Shown: positions 44,609 through 54,480, counted from the first letter of the stretch. The stretch is 64,000 nucleotides of DNA from UMGS1994 sp944386155 (GCA_963931085.1 OZ006973.1:682001-746000); one strand, 5' to 3'. Notes: generated from the letters alone by a model not told the origin. Numbers and translations are program-made.

Positions 44609-45157
44609 TTACTTTAGCTGAAGCTTGAATATCCCGATTCTGTTTTGGTTTATTACGTTTACTGTGCCAATCTTCGTGCCGCGTCCGAGATTTTGAAAAC
44701 CGCCGGGAAAGCCCTCTTTTCCCATCCATTCGCCTTTATGCGGAATGTACCGCAAGAAGTGAAACTGTTCGTGTTTTCTGAACATTCCACTTATATAGTT
44801 TGAGTAAAAAGCAATAAGGATAGTTTTCCTATCAAGGATAGAGGGAAGATAGTCTTCACTTGTTTCTTCAGCTTTGATGCCCAGCACATCTAAATCGTTT
44901 ATCAGAGCTTGTTTTAGCTCTTTTGCATTATGGTACTGCGTACCTGAAAAACGACCGATGGAACCAAAGTAGGAGCCATTTTCGCAAACCATGCTCTGAA
45001 GAGTGTTATCGTCTACAAGTATTTCTGTTGGGACAGTAGAGCAGACTGCGAACATGTAGCAGTTAAAATGGTTTTTGGGAAGCTTCCGAAAAGGTTGGAC
45101 CTTTCCCCAGTTTTTACGGATACTTTCGCGAATCAAATTAAGATAAGCTTCATTCAT
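44609..45157 (-). CDS. Orphan protein of unknown function (higher G+C)
   Basis: 182 residues from the ATG at 45157, which lies seven bases after AGGAGG; frames upstream of it have no ribosome site. No signal or membrane segment. It contains NHFNCYMFAVCSTVP, DVLGIKAEETSEDY, KHEQFHFLRYIPHKGEWMGK and GGFQNLGRGTKIGT. I do not recognise the family. The Cys, the two His in the FHFLRYIP-HKGEW block and the D/E residues recall a papain-like or amidase-like layout, but this is a guess. Its base composition is visibly higher than around it (24 of 60 G+C in 44881-44940). Confidence 0.72.
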   Translation of the reverse strand: MNEAYLNLIRESIRKNWGKVQPFRKLPKNHFNCYMFAVCSTVPTEILVDDNTLQSMVCENGSYFGSIGRFSGTQYHNAKELKQALINDLDVLGIKAEETSEDYLPSILDRKTILIAFYSNYISGMFRKHEQFHFLRYIPHKGEWMGKEGFPGGFQNLGRGTKIGTVNVINQNRIGIFKLQLK

Positions 45158-45177
45158 GAACATTCCTCCTAGCAATA

Positions 45178-45203
45178 GTTTAAGAGGAATACACCTCTTA
45201 AAC
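45178..45203 (-). promoter_or_regulatory. 5' UTR hairpin of the 44609 gene
   Basis: GTTTAAGAGG pairs perfectly with CCTCTTAAAC around six bases, about 20 bases before the start. A smaller stem, AAGGT/ACCTT, at 45231-45246 lies near the expected 5' end of the mRNA. Confidence 0.6.
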
Positions 45204-45259
45204 CGAAATACTTAAAAAAGCTTTGTTTAAAAGGTGTTAAAACCTTCATGTAATTAAAT

Positions 45260-45288
45260 ATATTAGCACACTTTACATAAAAAAGCAA
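45260..45288 (-). promoter_or_regulatory. Promoter of the 44609 orphan gene
   Basis: On the minus strand TTGCTT, 17 bases, TAATAT with TGC before it (extended -10). Confidence 0.7.
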
Positions 45289-45290
45289 TA

Positions 45291-45317
45291 TAAAAAAAGA
45301 GCCCGCGTGGTGCGGGC
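45291..45317 (-). terminator. Terminator of the 45326 orphan gene
   Basis: On the minus strand GCCCGC pairs with GCGGGC around five bases, followed by TCTTTTTTT. It is the most GC-rich hairpin of the window. Confidence 0.88.
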
Positions 45318-45325
45318 ATTTGTTT

Positions 45326-45688
45326 TTATGCAACATAAGAGAGAACTACATATTTTGAATAATATACTGTAGAAATTATGAGCCTTCCAAGAGCTGGTAC
45401 TGTTATATAACAAAATGTGAACATTGGTGAATCATATGTTGCATTTTCGTATTCAGCTTGCTCTTGCTCTTTTTTAGTTTCATATTTGCAAATTTTAAGT
45501 TTGTATGAAGAATAAGTGGCTTTGTCCATTGATGATGTTTTTATTTTTTTAAATTCTCCATATATCTTGTTTGCAAGGTTATTAATTGTTTCATCAGATA
45601 TTTTTTCACCAAACTCTCTTTTAAGTTGCATTCTTATTTCCCGTTTTGATGGGGAAATATCCAAAAAGTATTTAAGTGTTTTAAGCAT
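45326..45688 (-). CDS. Orphan small protein of unknown function
   Basis: 120 residues from the ATG at 45688, eight bases after GGAGG. It begins MLKTLKYFLDISPSKREIRM; the middle is Lys/Glu-rich and helical, and the C-terminal 35 residues are hydrophobic/aromatic (MFTFCYITVPALGRLIISTVYYSK), perhaps one membrane-associated segment. No recognised family. It lies upstream of the other orphan with separate promoter and terminator, so the two are neighbouring single-gene units rather than an operon. Confidence 0.62.
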   Translation of the reverse strand: MLKTLKYFLDISPSKREIRMQLKREFGEKISDETINNLANKIYGEFKKIKTSSMDKATYSSYKLKICKYETKKEQEQAEYENATYDSPMFTFCYITVPALGRLIISTVYYSKYVVLSYVA

Positions 45689-45713
45689 ATGCTTTTCCTC
45701 CATGAAAGAACAT

Positions 45714-45742
45714 GTAAGGTGCATTTTCACTATGCACCTTAC
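45714..45742 (-). promoter_or_regulatory. 5' UTR hairpin of the 45326 gene
   Basis: GTAAGGTGCAT pairs perfectly (11 bp) with ATGCACCTTAC around seven bases. It is located between promoter and ribosome site and has no T-run. Confidence 0.65.
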
Positions 45743-45793
45743 AAAATTATTTTGTTATAAGTGCATAATGAAAAAATAATGTATGCTTTTAAT

Positions 45794-45822
45794 ATTATAA
45801 CGTGGTATACATAATGTAGTAA
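45794..45822 (-). promoter_or_regulatory. Promoter of the 45326 orphan gene
   Basis: On the minus strand TTACTA, 17 bases, TATAAT. The -35 is weak, the -10 perfect. Confidence 0.5.
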
Positions 45823-45973
45823 AGTAAAATTTATATAAAGTAATTTTATATAAAGCAAATTTATTAAATAAATATTTATCTAATATAAAAAATTATCTAT
45901 AAATATTTTTAAGCGTATGGTATACTTAAAGTGATGTGAAAATATTAAATTTAAAAATAAGAGGAGAAAAAGT

Positions 45974-46261
45974 ATGATAAAACATATAGTAATGTGGAAA
46001 TTTAAAGAAAATACAGAAAAAGAAAGAGAAGAATTTTTAGAAAGATTACTTGCATTAAATGGAGTAATCCCTGAATTAAAGGATGCAAAAATAAAAAGAA
46101 ATGTAAATTTAAATGGAGAAAATTATGATGCGATGCTTATTTCTACATTTGATACTTTAGATAATATGGAAAAATACAAGATAGATCCAAGACATGTAGA
46201 AGTATCTAATCTATGTAAATCAATTAGGATTTCAAGAGCTTCTATAGATTATGAAGAATAA
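45974..46261 (+). CDS. Dabb (stress-responsive A/B barrel) family protein
   Basis: 95 residues: MIKHIVMWKFKENTEKEREE at the start and DPRHVEVSNLCKSIRISRASIDYEE at the end match the Dabb dimeric alpha/beta barrel. The His in MIKHIVMWKF and the final HVEV are conserved in the family. Function in bacteria is not defined. GAGGAG site present. Confidence 0.9.
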   Translation: MIKHIVMWKFKENTEKEREEFLERLLALNGVIPELKDAKIKRNVNLNGENYDAMLISTFDTLDNMEKYKIDPRHVEVSNLCKSIRISRASIDYEE

Positions 46262-46383
46262 ATAATTACAATATTTTGATATTTACTTTTGTGCAAAATA
46301 TAGTATAATATATAAGAATTTTATATTAATTGATAAGCATTATAGATGTATTAAAATATGCAAAAAGAAAGGATATGAATAAA

Positions 46384-47475
46384 ATGAAAATAGGAATTGT
46401 AGGACTTCCTAATGTAGGAAAAAGTACAATGTTTAATAGTATAACAAATGCAGGAGCAGAATGTGCAAATTATCCATTTTGTACAATAGAGCCAAATGTA
46501 GGTGTAGTAGCAGTACCAGATGAAAGATTAGATAAATTAACTGAAATGTACCATCCACAAAAAACAACACCTGCTGTAATTGAATTTGTTGATATTGCAG
46601 GATTAGTAAAAGGTGCAAGCAAAGGTGAAGGTTTAGGAAATAAGTTTTTATCTCATATAAGAGAAGTAGATAGTATTGTAGAAGTTGTAAGATGTTTTGA
46701 AGATCCAAATATAGTTCATGTTGATGGAAGTATAGATCCTATAAGAGATATAGAAACAATTAATCTAGAACTTGTATTTGCTGATATGGAAACAGTTGAT
46801 AAAAGATTAGATAGGGCAAAAAAGAATTTAAAAGGTGATAAAAAATACCAAGCAGAGATAGATGTATTAGAAAAAGTAAAAAAAGTTTTAGAAGAAGGAA
46901 AACCAGCTAGAGTATTAGATTTGACAGAGGATGAAAAAGAATTAATTAAAGAAGCATTTTTACTTACAATGAAACCAATACTTTATATTGCAAATGTTTC
47001 TGAAAATGATTTAGAAAATCCAGATGAGAATGAGTATGTTAAAAAAGTAAGAGATTATGCAAAAATAGAAAATGCAGAAGTAATTCCTTTATGTGTAAAA
47101 CTTGAAGAAGAATTATCAGTATTAGATAAAGAAGATAAAAAAGAAATGCTTAAAGAGCTAGGATTTTCTGAATCTGGTCTTGATAAAGTAATTAAAGCTA
47201 GTTATAAATTACTTGGACTTATGTCATTTTTAACAGCAGGAGAGCCAGAAGTTAGAGCATGGACAATAAAGATTGGAACAAAAGCTCCACAAGCTGCAGG
47301 AAAAATTCATTCTGACATTGAAAGAGGATTCATTAGAGCAGAGGTGGTTTCTTTTGATGACTTGATAAAATGCGGAAGTATGGTTCAAGCTAGAGAAAAA
47401 GGTTTAGTAAGATCAGAAGGAAAAGATTATATAATGCAAGATGGAGATATAGTATTATTTAGATTTAATGTTTAA
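46384..47475 (+). CDS. ychF: Redox-regulated ATPase YchF (Obg-family)
   Basis: 363 residues, standard length. G1 motif GLPNVGKST (residues 6-14), switch and G3 region DIAGLVKGASKGEGLGNKFL, a G4-equivalent with altered NKxD typical of YchF (IANVSENDLEN), and the C-terminal TGS domain with VSFDDLIKCGSMVQAREKGLVRSEGKDY. It binds ATP and ribosomes. The ATG at 46384 has AAAGGA ten bases before it and gives the usual family N-terminus MKIGIVGLPNVGKST. Confidence 0.95.
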   Translation: MKIGIVGLPNVGKSTMFNSITNAGAECANYPFCTIEPNVGVVAVPDERLDKLTEMYHPQKTTPAVIEFVDIAGLVKGASKGEGLGNKFLSHIREVDSIVEVVRCFEDPNIVHVDGSIDPIRDIETINLELVFADMETVDKRLDRAKKNLKGDKKYQAEIDVLEKVKKVLEEGKPARVLDLTEDEKELIKEAFLLTMKPILYIANVSENDLENPDENEYVKKVRDYAKIENAEVIPLCVKLEEELSVLDKEDKKEMLKELGFSESGLDKVIKASYKLLGLMSFLTAGEPEVRAWTIKIGTKAPQAAGKIHSDIERGFIRAEVVSFDDLIKCGSMVQAREKGLVRSEGKDYIMQDGDIVLFRFNV

Positions 47476-47489
47476 ATGGAGAAAAACAT

Positions 47490-48572
47490 ATGATAAAAAA
47501 TGAAAATGGTAGAGTTATTAATTTAATTCTTAATTTGTTTTTAAAATTATTAATTACTATAGCATTAGTTATTATTGTTGCATTTATTACAATGAAGGTT
47601 CTTGGTGTTGAATTAAAAGTTAGTTATGAAAACGGAAAATTGAGCCTTCAAAAACAAAAAGAATTTAAAGTTCAAGTAATTGATGATGAATATCCAAATA
47701 TTGCTGATTATCAAGAAGATTCATATTTTTATAATCAATTAGATGATAATGCAAAAGCAATCTATCTTGGAATTCAAGATAATTTAGAAAATATGAAAAG
47801 TGGAAATTATAGAATAGACTTTGGCACTAGATTTAATACATTACTTCAAACTAAAGAAGGTCAAGAGTCATTATCTATTTCTTATCAAGATGCAGTAGAT
47901 GCTCTAAAGCAAGATACACCAGGACTTTTTTATATAGATTTTTCAAAAGTATATTTAAATACTTATTCACTAACAGAAGGAAATACAACTACACATACTG
48001 TTTTTATAGATCAAGGAGATAATCAAAATTATTTTGCAAAAGGATTTAATACAAAATCAGATGTTGTAAGAGCAGTAGCTCAAGTAGAAGAAGTTAGAAA
48101 TTTAGTAGTAAGTGCTATTCCTGAAGGAAGTAGCAATTTTGAGAAGATCTTATATGTACATGATTGGCTTGTTGATAATTTAAGTTATGATGAGACTTTA
48201 TCAAAAGATAATAGAAGTAATGTCTTTGGAGCATTAGTCGAAAAAAGTGTTACATGTCAAGGATATGCAAAAGCTTTTAAATATATAATAGATAGCTTAT
48301 CTGTTCCATGTATCTTAGTAAAAGGTGATGCTACAAATTCACAAGGTACAACAGAAAAACATGTATGGAATTATGTACAAATAAATGATGGTTGGTATGC
48401 AGTTGACGTTACATGGGATGATCCTATTATCATTGGTTCAGGAGAGCTTTCACCAGAAATAAAATATACATATTTTTGCAAGGGAAAGAGTTTTTTAGAT
48501 AATCATGTAGAAGAAGGTACTCTTCCAGGAAGTGAAGAATATTTTAAATATCCAGAATTAGTTTCTGACTAA
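47490..48572 (+). CDS. Membrane-anchored transglutaminase-like protein
   Basis: 360 residues. One N-terminal membrane helix (about 10-32), then an extracellular region. The transglutaminase-like core at about 210-320 has Cys in VEKSVTCQGYAKAFKYIID, His in TEKHVWNYVQINDGWYAVD and Asp in VDVTWDDP, so the triad is intact. Such proteins act as peptidases or amidases at the envelope of Firmicutes; the substrate is unknown. It is 14 bases from ychF and probably co-transcribed. Confidence 0.88.
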   Translation: MIKNENGRVINLILNLFLKLLITIALVIIVAFITMKVLGVELKVSYENGKLSLQKQKEFKVQVIDDEYPNIADYQEDSYFYNQLDDNAKAIYLGIQDNLENMKSGNYRIDFGTRFNTLLQTKEGQESLSISYQDAVDALKQDTPGLFYIDFSKVYLNTYSLTEGNTTTHTVFIDQGDNQNYFAKGFNTKSDVVRAVAQVEEVRNLVVSAIPEGSSNFEKILYVHDWLVDNLSYDETLSKDNRSNVFGALVEKSVTCQGYAKAFKYIIDSLSVPCILVKGDATNSQGTTEKHVWNYVQINDGWYAVDVTWDDPIIIGSGELSPEIKYTYFCKGKSFLDNHVEEGTLPGSEEYFKYPELVSD

Positions 48573-48629
48573 TAAAAATAAAAAATATAAAACAAAATAT
48601 TTAAATTATACAAACAAAAAAGAGAAGAA

Positions 48630-48670
48630 AAATATATACCTTAAACAAAAATTTTAAGGTATATATTTTT
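48630..48670 (+). terminator. Rho-independent terminator after ychF-transglutaminase
   Basis: AATATATACCTTAAA pairs with TTTAAGGTATATATT across a short loop, then TTT. Confidence 0.85.
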
Positions 48671-48781
48671 ATGTAATAAAACATTTGATATAAATAGGTT
48701 ATCTATATTAAAAACCTTGAAAAATTCCATAAAATATAATAAAATTACAAAAAACAATATAGGAAAAACGGAGAGATTAAA

Positions 48782-50095
48782 GTGAAAAAATATATGATTA
48801 TGACATTTGGATGTCAATTAAATGAAAATGATTCTGAAAAAATAGCAGGAATGGTAGAAAATCTAGGTTATGAGAAAACAGATGATTTAAGTAAATGTGA
48901 TTTAGTAGTATTTAATACTTGTTGTGTCAGAGAAAACGCAGAAGAAAGATTATTTGGAAAAATTGGAGAAATCAAAAAACTTAAAGAAGAAAGAGGCACA
49001 ATAATTGCTATTGGCGGATGTATGATGCAAGAAGAACATATATTAGAAAAAATTAAGAAAAGTTACAAATATATAGATTTAGTATTTGGTACTCATACAT
49101 TAAATAAATTTGAAGAAGATTTGAAAAAAATAATTGAAGAAAAAAAGAAAATAAGAGATGTAATAGATATTGATGGTGAAGTAATTGAAGGACTTCCAAT
49201 TAAGAGAAATGATAAATTTAAAGCATCAGTTTCAATTATGTATGGTTGTAATAATTTTTGTTCTTATTGCATAGTTCCTTATGTAAGAGGAAGAGAAAGA
49301 AGTAGAAAAAAAGAAGATATATTAAAAGAAGTTGAATCTTTAGCAAAAGAGGGATATAAAGAGATTACTCTTTTAGGGCAAAATGTTAATTCTTATGATG
49401 GTGGAGATGGATATAAGTTTTCTAATCTTTTATATGATGTGTGTAAAATAGAAGGTATAGAAAGAATTAGATTTATATCTCCTCATCCAAAAGATTTTAC
49501 AGATGATGTTATAAAAGCAATAAAAGATAATAAAAAAATAAGTAGAATAGTGCATCTTCCACTACAATCTGGAAGTACAAAAGTATTAAAAGAAATGAAT
49601 AGAAAATATACAAAAGAACAATATTTAGCCTTAGCTGAAAAGATGAGAAAAGAGATTCCAGATATTTTATTTTCTACAGATATTATTGTTGGTTTTCCAG
49701 GCGAGACAGAAGAAGATTTTGAGAATACATTAGATGTTGTAAGAAAAATGAATTATGAACAAATTTTTATGTTTATATATTCAAGAAGAGTAGGAACTGT
49801 AGCAGATAAGATGGAAAATCAAATCCCAGAAGAGATAAAACACAAAAGGTTTGAAAGACTAAAAAAACTTTATGATGAGAATGTTTCAAAAAATAATGAG
49901 AAGTTTATAGGAAAAGTAGAAAAAATTTTAGTAGATGGAGAAAGTAAGAATAATGAAAATATGTTTACAGGAAGAAATGATGCAAATAAAGTAATTATTT
50001 TTGAAGGAAGCAAAGATTTGATAGGTAAAATGATTAATGTAAAAATTACAGAAGAACATAAATGGTATTTAAAGGGAGAAGTTGAAGGAAAATAA
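48782..50095 (+). CDS. miaB: tRNA-2-methylthio-N6-dimethylallyladenosine synthase
   Basis: 437 residues, methylthiotransferase family. N-terminal MTTase domain with Cys in TFGCQLNENDSE, FNTCCVREN and GGCMMQE; radical SAM motif YGCNNFCSYCIVP (about 155); HLPLQSGS and the C-terminal TRAM domain (about 370-435). Inserts sulphur and methylates i6A37 of tRNAs. The start codon is GTG with ACGGAGAG before it. Its stop TAA overlaps the mutS ATG by one base. Confidence 0.94.
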   Translation: MKKYMIMTFGCQLNENDSEKIAGMVENLGYEKTDDLSKCDLVVFNTCCVRENAEERLFGKIGEIKKLKEERGTIIAIGGCMMQEEHILEKIKKSYKYIDLVFGTHTLNKFEEDLKKIIEEKKKIRDVIDIDGEVIEGLPIKRNDKFKASVSIMYGCNNFCSYCIVPYVRGRERSRKKEDILKEVESLAKEGYKEITLLGQNVNSYDGGDGYKFSNLLYDVCKIEGIERIRFISPHPKDFTDDVIKAIKDNKKISRIVHLPLQSGSTKVLKEMNRKYTKEQYLALAEKMRKEIPDILFSTDIIVGFPGETEEDFENTLDVVRKMNYEQIFMFIYSRRVGTVADKMENQIPEEIKHKRFERLKKLYDENVSKNNEKFIGKVEKILVDGESKNNENMFTGRNDANKVIIFEGSKDLIGKMINVKITEEHKWYLKGEVEGK

Positions 50096-52746
50096 TGAAA
50101 AAAGAAAATGAGTCAAGTTTAGATAATATCAATACAGATGATTTATCACCAATGATGCAAAATTATATGGCAAAAAAAGAAGAATATAAAGATTGTATAT
50201 TATTTTACAGATTAGGTGACTTTTACGAGATGTTCTTTGATGATGCTATTTTAGCATCAAGAGAACTTGAGATTACTTTAACAGGAAGAAATTGTGGTTT
50301 AGAAGAAAGAGCTCCTATGTGTGGAGTTCCTTTCCATGCAGCAGAAATTTACATATCTAAATTAATAAACAAAGGTTACAAAGTTGCAATTTGTGAACAA
50401 TTAGAAGATCCTAAAAAAGCTAAAGGAATGGTAAAAAGAGATGTTATAAGAGTTGTAACACCTGGAACTGTTATAGAATCTAATATGTTAGATGAAAAAA
50501 GAAATAACTTTATAATGTCTATTGTTAAAAAAGGTTTGTTTTTTGGTATAGCAGTATGCGATGTAAGCACAGGTGATTTTTATGCAACACAAATTATTGA
50601 AGATAATAATTTCTTTAAATTATTAGATGAAATTGCAAGATACCTTCCTGCAGAGATAGTAGTAAACTCAATGATGAAAAATTCAGAAGTAGAATTAAAT
50701 CAGATTAAAGATAGATTAAATCCATGTATTACAGAATTAAAAGAAGAAGATTTTTCAGAAGATACTGATTTTATATCTAATATGTATAATATAGTAGATT
50801 CTTCTGGAAGAAAATTTACAGATTACAAATCACACCTTCTTGTAGTAGCTGCAATTAATGGATTAAATAATTATTTAACTGAAACACAAAAAATAAAACT
50901 TGAACATATAAATACTATTAAAATATATGAGACTACTAAATACATGGCATTAGATATCAATGCTAGAAGAAATCTAGAGCTTACAGAAAGATTAAGAGAT
51001 AAATCTAAAAGAGGAACTCTTTTATGGGTATTAGATAAAACGTCAACATCAATGGGTGGAAGACTCTTAAGAAGATGGATAAATGATCCACTTATAGATG
51101 TTAAAGAAATAAATAATAGATTAGATGCTGTAGAAGAGTTAAAAGAAAATCTTATTTTAAGGGGAGATATTTTAGAAAGTCTAAAAAAAGTTTATGATAT
51201 TGAAAGATTAGTTGGGAAAATATCTTATGGAAATGCAAATGCAAGAGATATGATTTCACTTAAGACTTCTTTAAGTAATCTTCCTGAATTAAAAAGTATT
51301 TTGAGTAACACAAAATCTAATTTACTTAATAATTTATATGAAGAATTAGATGAGCTTAAAGATGTAACAGAACTTATTGAAGAATCAATAGTAGATGATC
51401 CACCAATTACAATAAAAGAAGGCGGAATTATAAAAGATGGATATAGTAGTGAAATTGATGAATGTAGAAAAGCTTCAGTAGAGGGGAAAAATTGGATATT
51501 AAATATAGAAGCAAAAGAAAAAGAATTAACAGGAATTAAAAACTTAAAAGTAGGATATACTAAAGTATTTGGATATTATATTGAAGTTACAAAATCATTT
51601 TTATCACAAGTACCAGATAGATATATTAGAAAACAGACTTTAACAGGATGTGAAAGATATATTACAGAAGAATTAAAAGAGATAGAAGATAAAGTTTTAG
51701 GAGCAGAAGAAAAGATAACATCACTTGAATATGATGAATTTACTAAAATAAGAAATAAAATCTCTAGTCAAATTGAGAGAATTCAAAAAGCTTCTAATAT
51801 AGTAGCAACTGTAGATGTTTTATCTGATTTTGCTTTAGTTGCTGATGATTATGGATATAATAAACCAAAAGTAGATAATGAAGATGTGATAGATATAAAA
51901 GATGGAAGACATCCAGTAGTAGAAAGAATGGTAGAAAGAGGAACTTTTGTTGAAAATGATACATTCTTAAATGAAACTACTGATAGACTTTCAATTATTA
52001 CAGGTCCTAATATGGCAGGAAAGTCTACATATATGAGACAAGTAGCTTTAATTTGTCTTATGGCTCAAATAGGATCTTTTGTACCTGCAAGCTCATGTAA
52101 AGTTGGCGTTGTAGATAAAATATTTACTAGAGTTGGTGCATCTGATGATTTAAGCATGGGACAAAGTACATTTATGGTAGAGATGATGGAAGTTTCTACT
52201 ATATTAAGAGAAGCTACAAGAAAAAGTCTTGTAATATTAGATGAAATAGGAAGAGGAACTTCCACATATGATGGACTCTCTATTGCGTGGGCTGTTGCTG
52301 AATATATGGCAAATCCAGAGACTGCAGGATGTAAAACTTTATTTGCAACACATTATCATGAACTTACAAGTTTAGAAGAAAAAATAGATGGGGTAAAAAA
52401 TTATCAAGTTGCAGTTAAAGAAAAAGGAGAAGATATAGTTTTCTTAAGAAAAATATTACCAGGAGGAACAGACGAAAGCTATGGTATTCATGTAGCAAGA
52501 CTTGCCGGAGTTCCTAAAAAAGTAATATCTAGAGCAAATGAGATATTGAAAACTTTAGAGAAAAAGGTTAAAATAAGAGAGAAGCAAGAAGAAAAAGAAA
52601 TGAAAAAACAAGTTAGTGGACAACTTGATATGTATAATTATAAATTAGCAGATGTAGCTTCAGAACTTGATAAAATAGATGTAAATGAACTAACACCTAT
52701 AGAGGCACTAAATGCTATTGTTAAAATAAAAGAAAAATTAAAATAG
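50095..52746 (+). CDS. mutS: DNA mismatch repair protein MutS
   Basis: 883 residues. The mismatch-binding domain I has LFYRLGDFYEMFFDDA (the F-x-E motif as FYEMF). Connector, core and clamp domains follow. The ATPase has Walker A GPNMAGKST (about 637), signature DDLSMGQSTFMVEM and Walker B LVILDEIGRGTSTYDG. The C-terminal part carries an extra Lys/Glu helix. Cytoplasmic; recognises mispairs and recruits MutL. mutL is not in the window downstream. Confidence 0.97.
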   Translation: MKKENESSLDNINTDDLSPMMQNYMAKKEEYKDCILFYRLGDFYEMFFDDAILASRELEITLTGRNCGLEERAPMCGVPFHAAEIYISKLINKGYKVAICEQLEDPKKAKGMVKRDVIRVVTPGTVIESNMLDEKRNNFIMSIVKKGLFFGIAVCDVSTGDFYATQIIEDNNFFKLLDEIARYLPAEIVVNSMMKNSEVELNQIKDRLNPCITELKEEDFSEDTDFISNMYNIVDSSGRKFTDYKSHLLVVAAINGLNNYLTETQKIKLEHINTIKIYETTKYMALDINARRNLELTERLRDKSKRGTLLWVLDKTSTSMGGRLLRRWINDPLIDVKEINNRLDAVEELKENLILRGDILESLKKVYDIERLVGKISYGNANARDMISLKTSLSNLPELKSILSNTKSNLLNNLYEELDELKDVTELIEESIVDDPPITIKEGGIIKDGYSSEIDECRKASVEGKNWILNIEAKEKELTGIKNLKVGYTKVFGYYIEVTKSFLSQVPDRYIRKQTLTGCERYITEELKEIEDKVLGAEEKITSLEYDEFTKIRNKISSQIERIQKASNIVATVDVLSDFALVADDYGYNKPKVDNEDVIDIKDGRHPVVERMVERGTFVENDTFLNETTDRLSIITGPNMAGKSTYMRQVALICLMAQIGSFVPASSCKVGVVDKIFTRVGASDDLSMGQSTFMVEMMEVSTILREATRKSLVILDEIGRGTSTYDGLSIAWAVAEYMANPETAGCKTLFATHYHELTSLEEKIDGVKNYQVAVKEKGEDIVFLRKILPGGTDESYGIHVARLAGVPKKVISRANEILKTLEKKVKIREKQEEKEMKKQVSGQLDMYNYKLADVASELDKIDVNELTPIEALNAIVKIKEKLK

Positions 52747-52823
52747 AAAATAAAAATAAATAAATGATAGCAAGAAGTAAAAAATAAATGTAAATATTAA
52801 TAAATTTACTAAGGAGGTAATTT

Positions 52824-54320
52824 ATGAACTGTCCAAAATGTGGTGAAGTATTAGAAGATGGCATGAGATTTTGTACTAAATGTGGTACAAATATTGAAGA
52901 GGCATTAAAAGAAGAAAAAGAAAAAATAAGACTTGAAGCTGAAAAACTAAAGAAAGAACAAGAAGAAAGAGAAGCAAAAAGATTAGAATATGAAAAAAGA
53001 GAAAGAGAGCTAAAAGAAGAAGCTGAGAGAAGAAGACAAGAAGATGAGAAAAGACAAAAAGAATTAAAAGAAGCAGAAGAGAGAAGAAAACTAGAAGAAG
53101 AGAAAAATAGAGAAGAATTAAGACTAGAAAAAGAAAGACTAGAAGAGGAAAAGAGAAAAATCGAAGAAGAAAAACGTAAATTAGAAGAAGATAAATTAAG
53201 AGCAATAAGAGAAGCTGAAGAACTAAAAAGAGCAAAAGAAGAAAATGAAAATAAAGAAAAATTAGCAGAAGAAAATAAAGAAGATATAAAACCTAATATA
53301 GAATCTGAAACAAAAGAAGAGCCCAAAATACCAAAAGAAGCTGAATTTAAACCAGCAAAACAACAAGAAACAGTAGTAAAAAAGAAGAGAAAAGGCTTTA
53401 TAAGAAGATTTTTTGATAGATTAATTTTACTTATTATTATTTTAGCTATTTTAATTGGTGGAATTTATTATTTGAATCTAAAGGGATACATTCCTGAACC
53501 TGTTTCTAATGAGATAAATAATTTACTAGATCAAATAGAAAAGGTAAGATCTGGAGAAAAAGAAGAATATAAAAATATAGAAGATGATGAAAATACTGTA
53601 GAAGAAAATAGTATAACTGATGAAAGTATATCTGGCGAAGAATGGGTTGTAGAAAATACTATAGAAGCAGATGATATTGAAAATTTGAACAAAGATGTTT
53701 CTGCTATTGTTAAAGATGGAAAATATGGAATTATTGATAATAAATCCGGAAAAATTTTATTAGATACTAAATATGAAAATGTTAGTATTGTAGCAGGACA
53801 AATTATAGTATCTGACAATGGAAAAAAATATTCAGTTGATTCTAGATATCAATTAGGAGAAGAGACAAATATTTTAGAGAATACAATGAGATTAGAGTAT
53901 TTATATAATACGTTAGATAATAAAGCTTATGTATATACAGGAGAGAATTCTTTAAGAGAACTTTCAAAATCTGAAAGTCTATCATCAGACATGATAATTG
54001 TTGAAAGTGTAAATATAAGAGAAGACGATATGAGTATTTCAAATGATGAAATAGAAGTAGACTATGATAAAATAGATCATTTAGGAATGTACGGAGTGTA
54101 TAGTATTAATGACAATAAATTAGTTTCTGAATGTAAGTATGATAAAATTTATGAATATTCTGAAGGTTTTGCAGCTTATAAAAAAGAAAATGTTTCAGGA
54201 TATTTAGATAATCAAGGTAAAGATATAGGAATTACATTCGAAGAGACAAGAAATGTATATGATGGACTATCATGGGTAAAAAAAGATGGAAAATGGGGAT
54301 TATATAAAGTTACTAAATAA
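52824..54320 (+). CDS. Zinc-ribbon, coiled-coil, membrane-spanning WG-repeat protein
   Basis: 498 residues. A zinc ribbon at 1-25 (CPKCGEVLEDGMRFCTKCG) is followed by a long charged coiled coil (about 28-150, almost only E, K, R, L), a membrane helix at about 196-215 (LILLIIILAILIGGIYYL) and an extracellular domain. That domain has WG/KWG-like repeats: KYGIIDNKSGKILLDTKYENV, AAYKKENVSGYLDNQGK and WVKKDGKWGLYKV. The function is unknown; the zinc ribbon and coiled coil should be inside the cell. Strong AAGGAGG. Confidence 0.8.
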   Translation: MNCPKCGEVLEDGMRFCTKCGTNIEEALKEEKEKIRLEAEKLKKEQEEREAKRLEYEKRERELKEEAERRRQEDEKRQKELKEAEERRKLEEEKNREELRLEKERLEEEKRKIEEEKRKLEEDKLRAIREAEELKRAKEENENKEKLAEENKEDIKPNIESETKEEPKIPKEAEFKPAKQQETVVKKKRKGFIRRFFDRLILLIIILAILIGGIYYLNLKGYIPEPVSNEINNLLDQIEKVRSGEKEEYKNIEDDENTVEENSITDESISGEEWVVENTIEADDIENLNKDVSAIVKDGKYGIIDNKSGKILLDTKYENVSIVAGQIIVSDNGKKYSVDSRYQLGEETNILENTMRLEYLYNTLDNKAYVYTGENSLRELSKSESLSSDMIIVESVNIREDDMSISNDEIEVDYDKIDHLGMYGVYSINDNKLVSECKYDKIYEYSEGFAAYKKENVSGYLDNQGKDIGITFEETRNVYDGLSWVKKDGKWGLYKVTK

Positions 54321-54341
54321 TTAAAGTTTGTATAAACGAGA

Positions 54342-54368
54342 AAATAAGAGCTTAGCTCTTATTTTTTT
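54342..54368 (+). terminator. Rho-independent terminator
   Basis: AATAAGAGCT pairs with AGCTCTTATT, followed by TTTTT. Confidence 0.88.
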
Positions 54369-54431
54369 GCTTAAATTAAAAAAAAGGATGATTGATTACT
54401 GATAATTATGAAAAAAGACAGAAATTAAAAA

Positions 54432-54480
54432 TTGAGTGGTTAACATAAATGTGATATAATTTAATAGTACCTATGGTACT
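54432..54480 (+). promoter_or_regulatory. Promoter and 5'-end hairpin of the 54503 gene
   Basis: TTGAGT (54432-54437), 17 bases, TATAAT (54455-54460). AGTACC-TAT-GGTACT at 54466-54480 would form a hairpin at the very 5' end of the transcript. Confidence 0.75.

Noticed and set aside
52721..53326. 201-codon Ser/Phe-rich minus-strand frame
   Set aside because: Antisense of the Glu/Lys coiled coil in the zinc-ribbon protein; such strands are open by chance.
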